Below are positions 50,584-58,557 of a DNA stretch of 64,000 bases, piece after piece. The stretch spans positions 32,451-96,450 of the forward strand of contig CAMKTN010000005.1 in assembly GCA_946415705.1 (NCBI GenBank), given 5' to 3'. Numbering within the stretch: the stretch's first letter is position 1; every line of letters starts with the position of its first letter. The notes beneath the pieces were generated by a model that was given only the letters and a program-made list of their open reading frames with translations, was not told the DNA's origin and ran no database searches. Made by a program: the position numbers and the translations under genes. The stretch comes from an uncultured Prevotellaceae bacterium (lineage in GTDB: Bacteria; Bacteroidota; Bacteroidia; Bacteroidales; Bacteroidaceae).

Positions 50584-50963
50584 GTTCAAAAAACATGCCC
50601 CTGTTCTTATTAATGGTTTCTATCGGCGTAGCATTGGCTGTATTGTTTTCCAAAATTAGCGATATCGGAAGGCCGACGAAGCATGAAAGCCTGTCTTCGC
50701 AGTCATTACAATCAGACACGATGAGGCAAGGTATGACTTTTACATTACCTGAATCAGAAGATGGTGGCCCGTTCAATGAGTTCTCCATCTATGGTAACTA
50801 TTTCTATCAACTTCATGTCAGTAGCAGGCCAAGGATGCGGTCAGATGGTTACTATGAATGGTACTGCGATGAACAGCTGAAGACAACGGATGACATGTAC
50901 CGATATTATCGCAGGCATCGCTCCGAAATCGTCAGACAGATGCGGGAGCGTGGAGTCATCTGA
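50580..50963 (+). CDS. Hypothetical small membrane-anchored protein
   Basis: 127 residues, not recognised. One hydrophobic segment (about 7-24, LFLLMVSIGVALAVLFSKI), then a soluble part with GMTFTLPESEDGGPFNEFSI and a C-terminal RYYRRHRSEIVRQMRERG. Base use is AT-richer than its neighbours, like the GIY-YIG remnant before it. May be a real gene of the same insertion. Confidence 0.5.
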   Translation: MSSKNMPLFLLMVSIGVALAVLFSKISDIGRPTKHESLSSQSLQSDTMRQGMTFTLPESEDGGPFNEFSIYGNYFYQLHVSSRPRMRSDGYYEWYCDEQLKTTDDMYRYYRRHRSEIVRQMRERGVI

Positions 50964-50976
50964 TGTGGTGACGTCC

Positions 50977-51888
50977 TTACTCCCCATTTCTCCTCAAAGC
51001 CTCCCGATAGATGTCACGGATTCTATTGCGGAGGCTTTCGGGTTTTATGACAGTGAGGGAGGTGCTACGCGAAAGCAGGGCCATAACGAAGTCATTAGTA
51101 ATACGCAGGCGTAGAGCGATGCGGAACTCCTGGTCATCATCTATGAGGATGTGTTGTGAGTGGTGTAGGGGGAGCGATTTCAGGAAGCGGCCGTCAAGAG
51201 GGCTATAGCTGAGTTCGATATCCTCGATGGGTATCTGTTCGTCGTTCCAGATGCCATAGCATTCGCTAAAGAGTTCTGCCACATTAATGATATTACGCCT
51301 GGCAAACGTCTCATCCTCCATAAGACAGAGCTCGTTCATGCGCTCGATGCCGTAAGTTTTCAGGACCCCGTCGTTATAAGCCAAAAGATACCAGCGTCCT
51401 TGCGATTCTTTCAGATAATGCGGCAAGGCATGCTCTACCACGAATACCGATTCTTTGCGATAGTCTTCATAGGCAAATCTCACGGGATGCTGCTTGCGGA
51501 TAGCTGCCAGTAGAACAAGCATATTGTTGCTATGTGGTGGGCGGTGGTGCTCGGCAAGGACATAGGAGCGGAGCGGCGACTGGCGGTCAAGTTCGTTGAG
51601 AAGATCAAAGTTGAAGAGTAGCTCCTCCAAGCGCTCTTCCGCATTGCTCAAATCCTCCTTGATGACGTAGCGCCCTCTCTGCATGTCGTAGCCTATGGTA
51701 AGACCAAAAGCCTCTTCGATATGCTTGAAATCTCGCTCCAATGTTTTACCCGATATCGCCTTGAAGCCACGTAGCTTCATGCTGTCGTTGACAGCATCCA
51801 ACAGCTCCTGTTGGCTGCTGTATTTCCTGCTGCTCCTCACCTTTGTGATGGTGGTCAGCATCCTCTTTATACTTTCTAACTGGCTCAT
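50977..51888 (-). CDS. WYL-domain transcriptional regulator
   Basis: 303 residues from MSQLESIKRM (ATG at 51888; the longer frame reaching 51996 overlaps the next gene's tail region and lacks support). N-terminal winged helix (about 1-75, with RKYSSQQELLDAVN and ISGKTLERDFKHIEE), then a WYL domain with RWYLLAYNDG (165-174). WYL proteins sense ligands, often nucleic-acid-related, and commonly regulate defence or DNA-damage genes. It is convergent with the AT-rich insert. Confidence 0.85.
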   Translation of the reverse strand: MSQLESIKRMLTTITKVRSSRKYSSQQELLDAVNDSMKLRGFKAISGKTLERDFKHIEEAFGLTIGYDMQRGRYVIKEDLSNAEERLEELLFNFDLLNELDRQSPLRSYVLAEHHRPPHSNNMLVLLAAIRKQHPVRFAYEDYRKESVFVVEHALPHYLKESQGRWYLLAYNDGVLKTYGIERMNELCLMEDETFARRNIINVAELFSECYGIWNDEQIPIEDIELSYSPLDGRFLKSLPLHHSQHILIDDDQEFRIALRLRITNDFVMALLSRSTSLTVIKPESLRNRIRDIYREALRRNGE

Positions 51889-51926
51889 TTCTAATGGTCG
51901 TTCGAAGGCTCTGTCTTCAAGACTTC

Positions 51927-53462
51927 TTATTGTTTCTTGCGCCACTGCCGCGTGCGCACGGCGAAGTTCTTGCGGAGGCAGTTGCTGTAGAGCCAAGGCT
52001 CACAACTGTGGATGTCGCCAACGTTGATGAGGTTGCCATAGGGGTGATACTCGGAGCCGCTGTAGCCTGTGACCACGAGGACATGATAGTCAGGGTCGAG
52101 GCGTACGGTGATGGTGTCGTGGAGCGTGGCGGGGGTGTCGTCAGTGCGCCAGTTGACGGGGTTGATGCCGAAGCAGGTGGCAGCGATGACGGGTTTGACA
52201 TATTTCACATCCTTCACGGTGTTGTAGCAGATGGTGACGCCAGTGTCACCTTCGCCCTGGGCGGGACGTATGCGGTGGCAGGTGGCGGTGTCCTCGGGCA
52301 TCACCTTATAGCCTAGGACATAAGCCGCAGCAAGCTGACGGTAAGTCTCGTCAGACATGTGCTTCAGCAGCTCCACCACGGCGAGCCCACCTTGGCTGAA
52401 GCCGGCGATGATGAGGGGGCGCGAGGCATCGCGCTGTTGAAGGAAGTGGTCGAAAGCGGCGCAGACATCGCCCATGGCAAGGCGCGTGCGGGCGCGGATG
52501 GTGTCTTCGTTCTGCGTCACGAAGGCGTCGATGGTGGTGTGGCGGTAATAGGGGGCATAGAAGCGGTTGCCGGGTGCCATGTAGGCTGCCACACCGTTGA
52601 TTTCGCTGGCCATGTGTTCGCGGTGTACGGCATTATAGACATCGGCGTAGTGGCACACGGTGCTGTCCGCCGTCCACCAGTCTTTCTCCCAAGTAGAGAC
52701 GATGTAAAAAACATCGGCACCAGTGTCGTCGGCATCATCGTCCTGCGTAATCCACAATGCTGGGTCTGTGTAGTCGGGAGTCTGGGGGCATTGCAGGAGG
52801 AAACGCTCGGCAACGGGCAGGAAGAGGTCGTGGCCGGCGGCATTCAGGTGGGCGCGGTCGCTGCCGCTGCCACCTTGGAAGTAGGTCTTGCGGAACTGCT
52901 CGTCGGCGGCAAAGATGTTACTGCGGCGTGCCGCATCGAATATGGGGATGCCGTAGGATCCGCACACCTCCAGCATGGCATCTACGACCTGCTGTCGCAG
53001 GCTGCCCTCGAAGTTTTCGCAGGTCCAAGGCGTAAAGAAGAAAATCTTGGCATGTGGGTACTTGGCGATGAGTCCTTTGCAGAGGATGCCGAGTCGCTCC
53101 TTGAAGACATCCACGCCGATGGAATCGATGCGCCCAGGTACGCCATCATTGTGACCCGCGATGACGACGACATAGTCCAGCGAGTCCTTCATCTCGGTGT
53201 AGCGCTTGTACATTGCGGGTCCCCACACCTTAAGGTCGAGGGAGATGCTGTTGCCGTTGCGGCCGTAGTTGAAGTACTGCATCCCGTGCTTCTTGGCGAA
53301 CTTGTAGTGCCATGTGTTCTCTACCGGTTCGCGGTGGTTGCGCACATAGCTGTCGCCGATAATGCCTATCTGCTTACCCTGCAGCGGGTCTGTCTGTGCA
53401 CCGCACACTGTCGGGAGCATGAACAGCGCTGCCAGTGCAGCAGTGAATAGAAACTTTTTCAT
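51927..53462 (-). CDS. SGNH hydrolase fused to a DUF3089 alpha/beta hydrolase, exported
   Basis: 511 residues from MKKFLFTAAL; signal peptide 1-22. Residues 30-240 are SGNH: GDS (36-38, Ser38), GRNGNS (67-72), GHND (103-106), and DRAHLNAAGH (about 207-216) as the catalytic His block. Residues about 245-500 look like DUF3089 (ADVFYIVSTWEKDW, AGFSQGG nucleophile elbow, VLGYKVMPEDTATC). Two esterase-type active sites in one exported protein suggest deacetylation or ester cleavage of complex glycans (inference). TATCTTTG at 53498-53491 is the promoter. Confidence 0.78.
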   Translation of the reverse strand: MKKFLFTAALAALFMLPTVCGAQTDPLQGKQIGIIGDSYVRNHREPVENTWHYKFAKKHGMQYFNYGRNGNSISLDLKVWGPAMYKRYTEMKDSLDYVVVIAGHNDGVPGRIDSIGVDVFKERLGILCKGLIAKYPHAKIFFFTPWTCENFEGSLRQQVVDAMLEVCGSYGIPIFDAARRSNIFAADEQFRKTYFQGGSGSDRAHLNAAGHDLFLPVAERFLLQCPQTPDYTDPALWITQDDDADDTGADVFYIVSTWEKDWWTADSTVCHYADVYNAVHREHMASEINGVAAYMAPGNRFYAPYYRHTTIDAFVTQNEDTIRARTRLAMGDVCAAFDHFLQQRDASRPLIIAGFSQGGLAVVELLKHMSDETYRQLAAAYVLGYKVMPEDTATCHRIRPAQGEGDTGVTICYNTVKDVKYVKPVIAATCFGINPVNWRTDDTPATLHDTITVRLDPDYHVLVVTGYSGSEYHPYGNLINVGDIHSCEPWLYSNCLRKNFAVRTRQWRKKQ

Positions 53463-53490
53463 ATCGCGCATATTTGCTGATTCTTGAGGG

Positions 53491-53498
53491 CAAAGATA
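53491..53498 (-). promoter_or_regulatory. -7 box for the SGNH-DUF3089 gene
   Basis: Minus-strand TATCTTTG followed by CCCT, 29 bp before the ATG at 53462. Confidence 0.65.
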
Positions 53499-53540
53499 CA
53501 AAGAATTGCGCAGAAACGTTGTGCTTTCAAATAAAAGTTG

Positions 53541-53548
53541 TATCTTTG
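53541..53548 (+). promoter_or_regulatory. -7 box for serB
   Basis: TATCTTTG followed by CGCT, 34 bp before the ATG at 53582; divergent from the previous box. Confidence 0.65.
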
Positions 53549-53581
53549 CGCTATTAAAAGCACTTATTAAGGCGAGATTTT

Positions 53582-54811
53582 ATGAGAGAAGAACAAATTC
53601 TTGTGCGCATCACGGGGCAGGACCGCCCCGGTCTGACGGCCTCCATCATGTCCATCCTGTCGAAGTACAACGCCCAGATCTTGGACATCGGACAGGCCGA
53701 TATCCACTCCACATTGTCACTGGGTATCCTCATCCGCATGGACGAGACCTTCTCCGGACAAGTGATGAAAGAACTCCTCTTCAAGGCTACAGAGATTGGC
53801 ATCAACATAGGTTTCTCACCCATCAGCGACGACGAGTACGAGGATTGGGTGAACCATCAGGGCAAGAATCGCTACATCCTCACCGTCATGGGGCGTCAGT
53901 TGGAAGCCCGCCAGATAGAAGCTGCTACGCGTGTGATTGCCGACCAAGGGCTGAACATCGATGCCATCCGCCGCATGACGGGGCGCAAGAGCATCAAGAA
54001 TCCAGCCAAGCATGTGCGTGCCTGCATCGAATTCTCGGTGCGCGGCGAGCCCCGCGACCGTCAGGAGATGCAGTCGAAGCTCATGCGCATGTCGCAGGAT
54101 CTGGAGATTGACTTCTCCTTCCAGCGCGATGATATGTTCCGCCGTATGCGTCGCCTCATCTGCTTCGACATGGACTCCACACTCATTCAGACCGAGCGCA
54201 TCGATGAACTGGCCGCACGCAATGGCGTGGGCGACGAAGTGCGCGCCATCACGGAGAGTGCCATGCGCGGCGAGATAGACTTCAAGGAGAGTTTCACACG
54301 GCGCGTAAAACTGCTCAAAGGTCTCGATGTCAGCGTCATGCATGACATCGCTGAACACATGCCTATCACTGAGGGCGTCGATAGACTCATGACTATCCTG
54401 AAGACTTGTGGCTATAAGATAGCCATCCTCAGCGGCGGCTTCACCTATTTTGGCGAATACCTGCAGCGCAAGTATGGTATCGACTATGTCTATGCCAACG
54501 AACTGGAGATTGATGACAGCGGCAAGCTCACAGGTAACTACGTGGGTGAGATTGTCGATGGCCACCGTAAAGCGGAGTTGCTGAAGCTCATCGCGCAGGT
54601 CGAAAAAGTCAATCTGGCGCAGACGATCGCCGTGGGCGACGGCGCCAACGACTTGCCTATGATCAGCGAGGCGGGACTTGGCATTGCCTTCCATGCCAAG
54701 CCACGTGTCGTGGCCAACGCGAAGCAGAGCATCAATACCATCGGTCTCGACGGTGTCCTCTATTTCCTCGGCTTCAAGGATTCCTACCTCGGCGATCAGG
54801 GTAAGCTGTAG
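53582..54811 (+). CDS. serB: Phosphoserine phosphatase with ACT domains
   Basis: 409 residues. Two N-terminal ACT-like modules (about 1-90 and 95-175, opening LVRITGQDRPGLTASIMSIL) precede a HAD domain: Asp196/Asp198 in CFDMDSTLIQTE, motif 2 Ser in SGGFTYFG, and GDGANDLPM near 348. It makes serine from phosphoserine; the ACT region may bind serine. Monocistronic; the convergent nucleotidase gene ends 13 bp away. Confidence 0.93.
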   Translation: MREEQILVRITGQDRPGLTASIMSILSKYNAQILDIGQADIHSTLSLGILIRMDETFSGQVMKELLFKATEIGINIGFSPISDDEYEDWVNHQGKNRYILTVMGRQLEARQIEAATRVIADQGLNIDAIRRMTGRKSIKNPAKHVRACIEFSVRGEPRDRQEMQSKLMRMSQDLEIDFSFQRDDMFRRMRRLICFDMDSTLIQTERIDELAARNGVGDEVRAITESAMRGEIDFKESFTRRVKLLKGLDVSVMHDIAEHMPITEGVDRLMTILKTCGYKIAILSGGFTYFGEYLQRKYGIDYVYANELEIDDSGKLTGNYVGEIVDGHRKAELLKLIAQVEKVNLAQTIAVGDGANDLPMISEAGLGIAFHAKPRVVANAKQSINTIGLDGVLYFLGFKDSYLGDQGKL

Positions 54812-54823
54812 GACATTCGGGTG

Positions 54824-56458
54824 TTACCGCGTGAGCGTGAGTTGGAGACTGCCTACGAAGCGTGCATTTTTGCCCATCTGGTTGTCAGGAACGATGATTC
54901 CATCGGCATTTTTCATGAGCTGCGGGCTGGCAAAATAGGTGTGGCTATGACCGCCGATGACTATGTCGATGTTGCGGGTGGCTGGGATGAATTCTTCATC
55001 GCTGATGCCCGCAATGTTCCATCCGAGATGTGAGAGACAGACGACGAGGTCACATTTGGCCTTGTTCTTCAGGTAATCGGCCACGGGCTGTGCTGCCTGG
55101 ATAGGATCTGTGTATTGTACACCCTCACATGTATGGGAGGCCACGAGGCCTTCAAGCTGGGGCGCTACGCCGAGTACGCCGATTTTCAAGCCGGCGCGCT
55201 TAATAATAATGTACGGGCGCACGAGGCCTTCAACGGGCGTGCCTGTGAAGTCGTAGTTGCAGCACACGATGGGGAAATGGGCCTGACGGAAGAGTCGTGC
55301 CATGTTGTCGAGGCCGAAGTCAAACTCGTGATTGCCAATGGTGGCAGCGTCATAACCGATAAGATTCATGAGTCCTATTTCCACATCGCCCTTGTAAAGG
55401 TTGTAGTAGGCAGAGCCCTGCGAGAAGTCGCCCGCATCGAAGAGTAGCAGGTCGGGGTATTGGCTCCGCAGATCCCGGAGCAGGGCAGCACGTCGCAGAT
55501 AGCCGCCCTTGTCAGCCTGTGCGGTGTCAGAGAGCAGTGGGTTGAGAGGCTCGATGCAGGAGTGCGTGTCGTTGGTATGCACCACGAGCAGTGACTTGCG
55601 GCTGGTGTAGGGGTTGGCATTCAGCTGTATGGGAGCCTTGGAGCTTGTGCCTATTTCTGTCTGACGCACATTCTGGGGTGCTTCGCCTTCGTCGGTCTCC
55701 ACGATGCGCCCCTCGATGGCTGCCGTTGCCTTTAGACCCTGCTTGTCAAGCATCCGTAGGTGGTTGATAATGGTTTCACGCACGGGCTCCCGTGTGTCAA
55801 TGCGTTCCACGGATTTCTTGAGGGAATAGAGTTTGTCGTTGCCTTCGGCCAGGTAGTCGAGGGTGGCGATGGTGTAGATGCTGTCTTCGCGGATGGGCAT
55901 GCCGCCGATGGTGGCACTCTTGAGGCGTCCGTCGCGTGTGATGACGAGGCGTGCGCTACTGCTGATGCCTTCGCCGTGGACGGCTGCGATGTCCTGCATC
56001 AGTGTCTGCACATCGCTGCCGCGTAGCTTCAATATGGTAAAGAAGTTCTCGAAGGGTGTGATGGCCAGGATGTCCCCAAGGCGTACGGTGCCCTGCGGCA
56101 TGGCCGCCCGCAGGCCACCGACATTGCAGATGCCGAGGTCGGGGTGGTAGCCGAGACGCTCGCCCGTAGCCACGAGGGCGTCAGCGACCCAGTTGCTGAG
56201 GAGGCTCTCGGGGCGCCCGCCTGTCATATACTGTTCGCTCTGTCCGACGTAGGGTGCCCGGAGGCTGTCAACGCCCGTGCGGAAAGGTGCCACGAAGGCT
56301 TCGGCGGCAGACACCGGATGGGCATCTAGAGCTTTGGTGACTTCGAAGCGGTGAGGCTGCACGCACTGCAAGGTGTAATGACGGTTGCTACATGAGGTGA
56401 GCAACAGCAGTAGGCCAGTCAGCTCAAGCGTAAGGGAATGAAATCGTGTCATAGTCAT
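54824..56458 (-). CDS. 5'-nucleotidase/UshA-like lipoprotein with reversed domain order
   Basis: 544 residues from MTMTRFHSLT. Lipobox LLTSC with Cys23, so a lipoprotein. Residues about 25-245 are the 5'-nucleotidase C-terminal (substrate-binding) domain (NVGGLRAA, TPFENFFTI, IYTIATLDYLAEG). A 40-residue linker follows, then residues about 288-544 are the metallophosphoesterase domain: HTNDTHSCIEP, DAGDFSQGS, GNHEFDFG, GGHSHTYF. In UshA the order is the opposite. In Bacteroides I recall the two halves as neighbouring genes, so this looks like a fusion of that pair. Likely releases nucleosides in the periplasm. Promoter TACTTTTG at 56491-56484. Confidence 0.86.
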   Translation of the reverse strand: MTMTRFHSLTLELTGLLLLLTSCSNRHYTLQCVQPHRFEVTKALDAHPVSAAEAFVAPFRTGVDSLRAPYVGQSEQYMTGGRPESLLSNWVADALVATGERLGYHPDLGICNVGGLRAAMPQGTVRLGDILAITPFENFFTILKLRGSDVQTLMQDIAAVHGEGISSSARLVITRDGRLKSATIGGMPIREDSIYTIATLDYLAEGNDKLYSLKKSVERIDTREPVRETIINHLRMLDKQGLKATAAIEGRIVETDEGEAPQNVRQTEIGTSSKAPIQLNANPYTSRKSLLVVHTNDTHSCIEPLNPLLSDTAQADKGGYLRRAALLRDLRSQYPDLLLFDAGDFSQGSAYYNLYKGDVEIGLMNLIGYDAATIGNHEFDFGLDNMARLFRQAHFPIVCCNYDFTGTPVEGLVRPYIIIKRAGLKIGVLGVAPQLEGLVASHTCEGVQYTDPIQAAQPVADYLKNKAKCDLVVCLSHLGWNIAGISDEEFIPATRNIDIVIGGHSHTYFASPQLMKNADGIIVPDNQMGKNARFVGSLQLTLTR

Positions 56459-56483
56459 GATGCTTTTGTTCTCATTTCGGGCA

Positions 56484-56491
56484 CAAAAGTA
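56484..56491 (-). promoter_or_regulatory. -7 box for the 5'-nucleotidase gene
   Basis: Minus-strand TACTTTTG, 26 bp before the ATG. Confidence 0.65.
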
Positions 56492-56597
56492 ACGAAAAAA
56501 GGCCAATGAAGGGGAGAAAACAGGCGCAGAATCAAAAACTTTATATGTAGAAGCATGATTTTTCACTTTTCATTTTCTGCTTTTCATTTTTCTTTAC

Positions 56598-56605
56598 TAC
56601 CTTTG
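56598..56605 (+). promoter_or_regulatory. -7 box for rplS, with an unusually long leader
   Basis: TACCTTTG followed by CGCCC. About 85-90 nt lie between it and the ATG at 56698, longer than most leaders here; an RNA regulatory element (as known for ribosomal-protein leaders) is possible but I cannot fold it by eye with confidence. Confidence 0.5.
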
Positions 56606-56697
56606 CGCCCGCTTTCCGCATGGGTCGCTGGCAGGATGCAGAGTTCCCTGTTATGCCCTTGCAGGACCGACAACAACAATTTAATCCATTTTGAACA

Positions 56698-57069
56698 ATG
56701 GCAGATTTAATCAAAATTGCTGAAGAAGCATTTGCTACGGGCAAGACCTATCCCCAGTTTAAGGCTGGTGACACCGTGACCGTGGCTTACAAAATTGTCG
56801 AGGGTAACAAGGAGCGCATCCAGCTGTACCGCGGCGTAGTCATCAAGATCAGCGGTCATGGCGATCAGAAGCGTTTTACGGTTCGCAAGATGAGCGGCAC
56901 CGTAGGCGTGGAGCGTATCTTCCCCATCACAAGCCCCAACATCGACAGCATCACCGTCAACAAGGTTGGTAAGGTGCGTCGTGCGAAGCTCTACTACCTC
57001 CGCGGCCTCACGGGTAAGAAAGCCCGCATCGCCGAGAAGAAGGTGGCAGTGCCCACTGAGCAGGCTTAA
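56698..57069 (+). CDS. rplS: 50S ribosomal protein L19
   Basis: 123 residues. [31 protein letters not shown], and [19 protein letters not shown] then [20 protein letters not shown] are the L19 core. L19 sits at the 30S-50S interface. Followed by a terminator shared with the convergent PorT-like gene. Confidence 0.97.
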   Translation: MADLIKIAEEAFATGKTYPQFKAGDTVTVAYKIVEGNKERIQLYRGVVIKISGHGDQKRFTVRKMSGTVGVERIFPITSPNIDSITVNKVGKVRRAKLYYLRGLTGKKARIAEKKVAVPTEQA

Positions 57070-57090
57070 AGAAAGACTCTCTGTAAACGA

Positions 57091-57121
57091 AAAAGGGGTT
57101 GTGCAACGCACAGCCCCTTTT
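57091..57121. terminator. Terminator between rplS and the PorT-like gene
   Basis: AAAAGGGGTTGTG / CGCACAGCCCCTTTT stem; A-rich on one side and T-rich on the other, so it can act on both strands. Confidence 0.85.
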
Positions 57122-57124
57122 CTG

Positions 57125-57835
57125 TTATTCGAAGTAGAAGGCGAGAACGATCATGCTGGCTCGGCCGCGGTCAACGCTGTTGGTGAATTTCAGGAGCGTC
57201 TGGTCGATGAGGTCGCTGCGGTCGTGGACGATGATATCGCGGAGTCCGAAGCAGAACTTCAGCTCGGGGATGAGTTTGAAGTAGGGGAGGTAGATGTCGC
57301 AGCCGAGGCCAATCTCCAGGAAGCAGTCGAAGCGCTCGGTGAGCAGGGCGTTGTGCTTACGGGCGATGAGGTCGATGGCGGGTGCTGCGCTCACGGTGAC
57401 GTAAGGGCGGAAGTTGTTATAGCGAGGGGCCGCAATCTTCAGGCCTACGGGCACGGTGATGTACGTGGACTTGATGTTCTGCGTGGAGTCGCGGCCGCTG
57501 AGCTGCTCATGGAAGACGACATGCTTCTGCCCGAAATGCAGCGACGGCTGCAGGCGCAGACCGAGGTATTTGTTCAAGCGCAGCTCGCCCAGGACGCCCA
57601 CCGAGAAGCCGGGTTGGAAGTTATCCACCTCGGTGAACCATTGCTGGCCGGTCTCCGGGTCGATATAGCCGTTGTTCGTCACCTCCATGTCCATCATGTT
57701 CAGGCCTATGAAGAAGCCATAGTGCAGGCGCCGGTTGTCCAGATAGGGCCGGTGCTGAATGCGGAGCTCCTGCGCCATAAGGGGCATGAGGGTGAGGAGC
57801 GCGAGACAAAAGGCTAACGCACGTTTCATTATCAT
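57125..57835 (-). CDS. PorT-family outer membrane protein
   Basis: 236 residues; a second ATG is at 57829. Signal peptide 1-22 (ending LTLMPLMAQ). Beta-barrel strands follow, with the Bacteroidetes signature RPYLDNRRLHYGFFIGLNMM near residues 29-48, and C-terminal aromatic FYFE. PorT belongs to the type IX secretion apparatus; no other T9SS gene (porN, porV, sprA) is in the window. It may also be a general PorT-like barrel. Confidence 0.75.
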   Translation of the reverse strand: MIMKRALAFCLALLTLMPLMAQELRIQHRPYLDNRRLHYGFFIGLNMMDMEVTNNGYIDPETGQQWFTEVDNFQPGFSVGVLGELRLNKYLGLRLQPSLHFGQKHVVFHEQLSGRDSTQNIKSTYITVPVGLKIAAPRYNNFRPYVTVSAAPAIDLIARKHNALLTERFDCFLEIGLGCDIYLPYFKLIPELKFCFGLRDIIVHDRSDLIDQTLLKFTNSVDRGRASMIVLAFYFE

Positions 57836-57957
57836 TATAACGTGCGAAGGGGCAAATTATTGTGCTGTGAGGCGGGGCAAGTACACCTTTTCGGTAGAAA
57901 AGAGAACTTTACGCAAAGAAAATCACGGATTTGTTTGCGCATTAGCGGGAAAAGGCG

Positions 57958-57965
57958 TATTTTTG
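57958..57965 (+). promoter_or_regulatory. -7 box for the rimP-nusA-infB operon
   Basis: TATTTTTG followed by CAGCGC; the leader to rimP is about 105 nt and contains TTAAACGTTAACCGCTAACC repeats (58030-58070). Confidence 0.5.
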
Positions 57966-58075
57966 CAGCGCAAAAGAAATTGAAGCGAGGGGCCCCACGG
58001 TTCTTCGCTTCACTATTCTAACAACGAATCATTAAACGTTAACCGCTAACCGCTAAACGTTAACCGAAAACAAAC

Positions 58076-58543
58076 ATGATTGAAAAAGCAAAAGTGCAAG
58101 CATTGGTTGAGCAATGGCTCGACGGCAAAGACTATTTCTTGACGGACCTCACCGTGACGCCCGACGACTGCATCACCGTGGAAATTGACCAGGCAGAAGG
58201 TGTCTGGATTGAGGACTGCGTGCAACTCTCCCGTTTCATCGAGGAACATCTCTCGCGCGACGAGGAGGACTATGAGCTGGAAGTGGGCAGCGCAGGCCTG
58301 GGGCAGCCCTTCAAGGTGTTGCGCCAATGGCAGAACCATGTGGGCAAGCAGGTGGAGATCCTCACGACCGATGGCCGTAAGCTCAAAGGCGAGCTGCGCG
58401 AGGCTGATGCTGACCATATCGTGGTGGCCGTGCGCCAGAAGGTGCAGGTGGAGGGCAAGAAACGCCCTGTCCTACAGGATGTGGACGTGAACCTGCCCAT
58501 GACAGAGGTCAAGAGCGGAAAGTACATTATTGATTTTAAATAA
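58076..58543 (+). CDS. rimP: Ribosome maturation factor RimP
   Basis: 155 residues. N-domain with DDCITVEIDQAEGVWIEDCV and FIEEHLSRDEEDYELEVGSAGLGQPF, then a C-terminal SH3-like segment around VGKQVEILTTDGRKLKGELR. RimP assists 30S subunit assembly. First gene of the rimP-nusA-infB set conserved across bacteria; nusA is 14 bp downstream. Confidence 0.92.
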   Translation: MIEKAKVQALVEQWLDGKDYFLTDLTVTPDDCITVEIDQAEGVWIEDCVQLSRFIEEHLSRDEEDYELEVGSAGLGQPFKVLRQWQNHVGKQVEILTTDGRKLKGELREADADHIVVAVRQKVQVEGKKRPVLQDVDVNLPMTEVKSGKYIIDFK

Positions 58544-58557
58544 TAAATAACACATAA

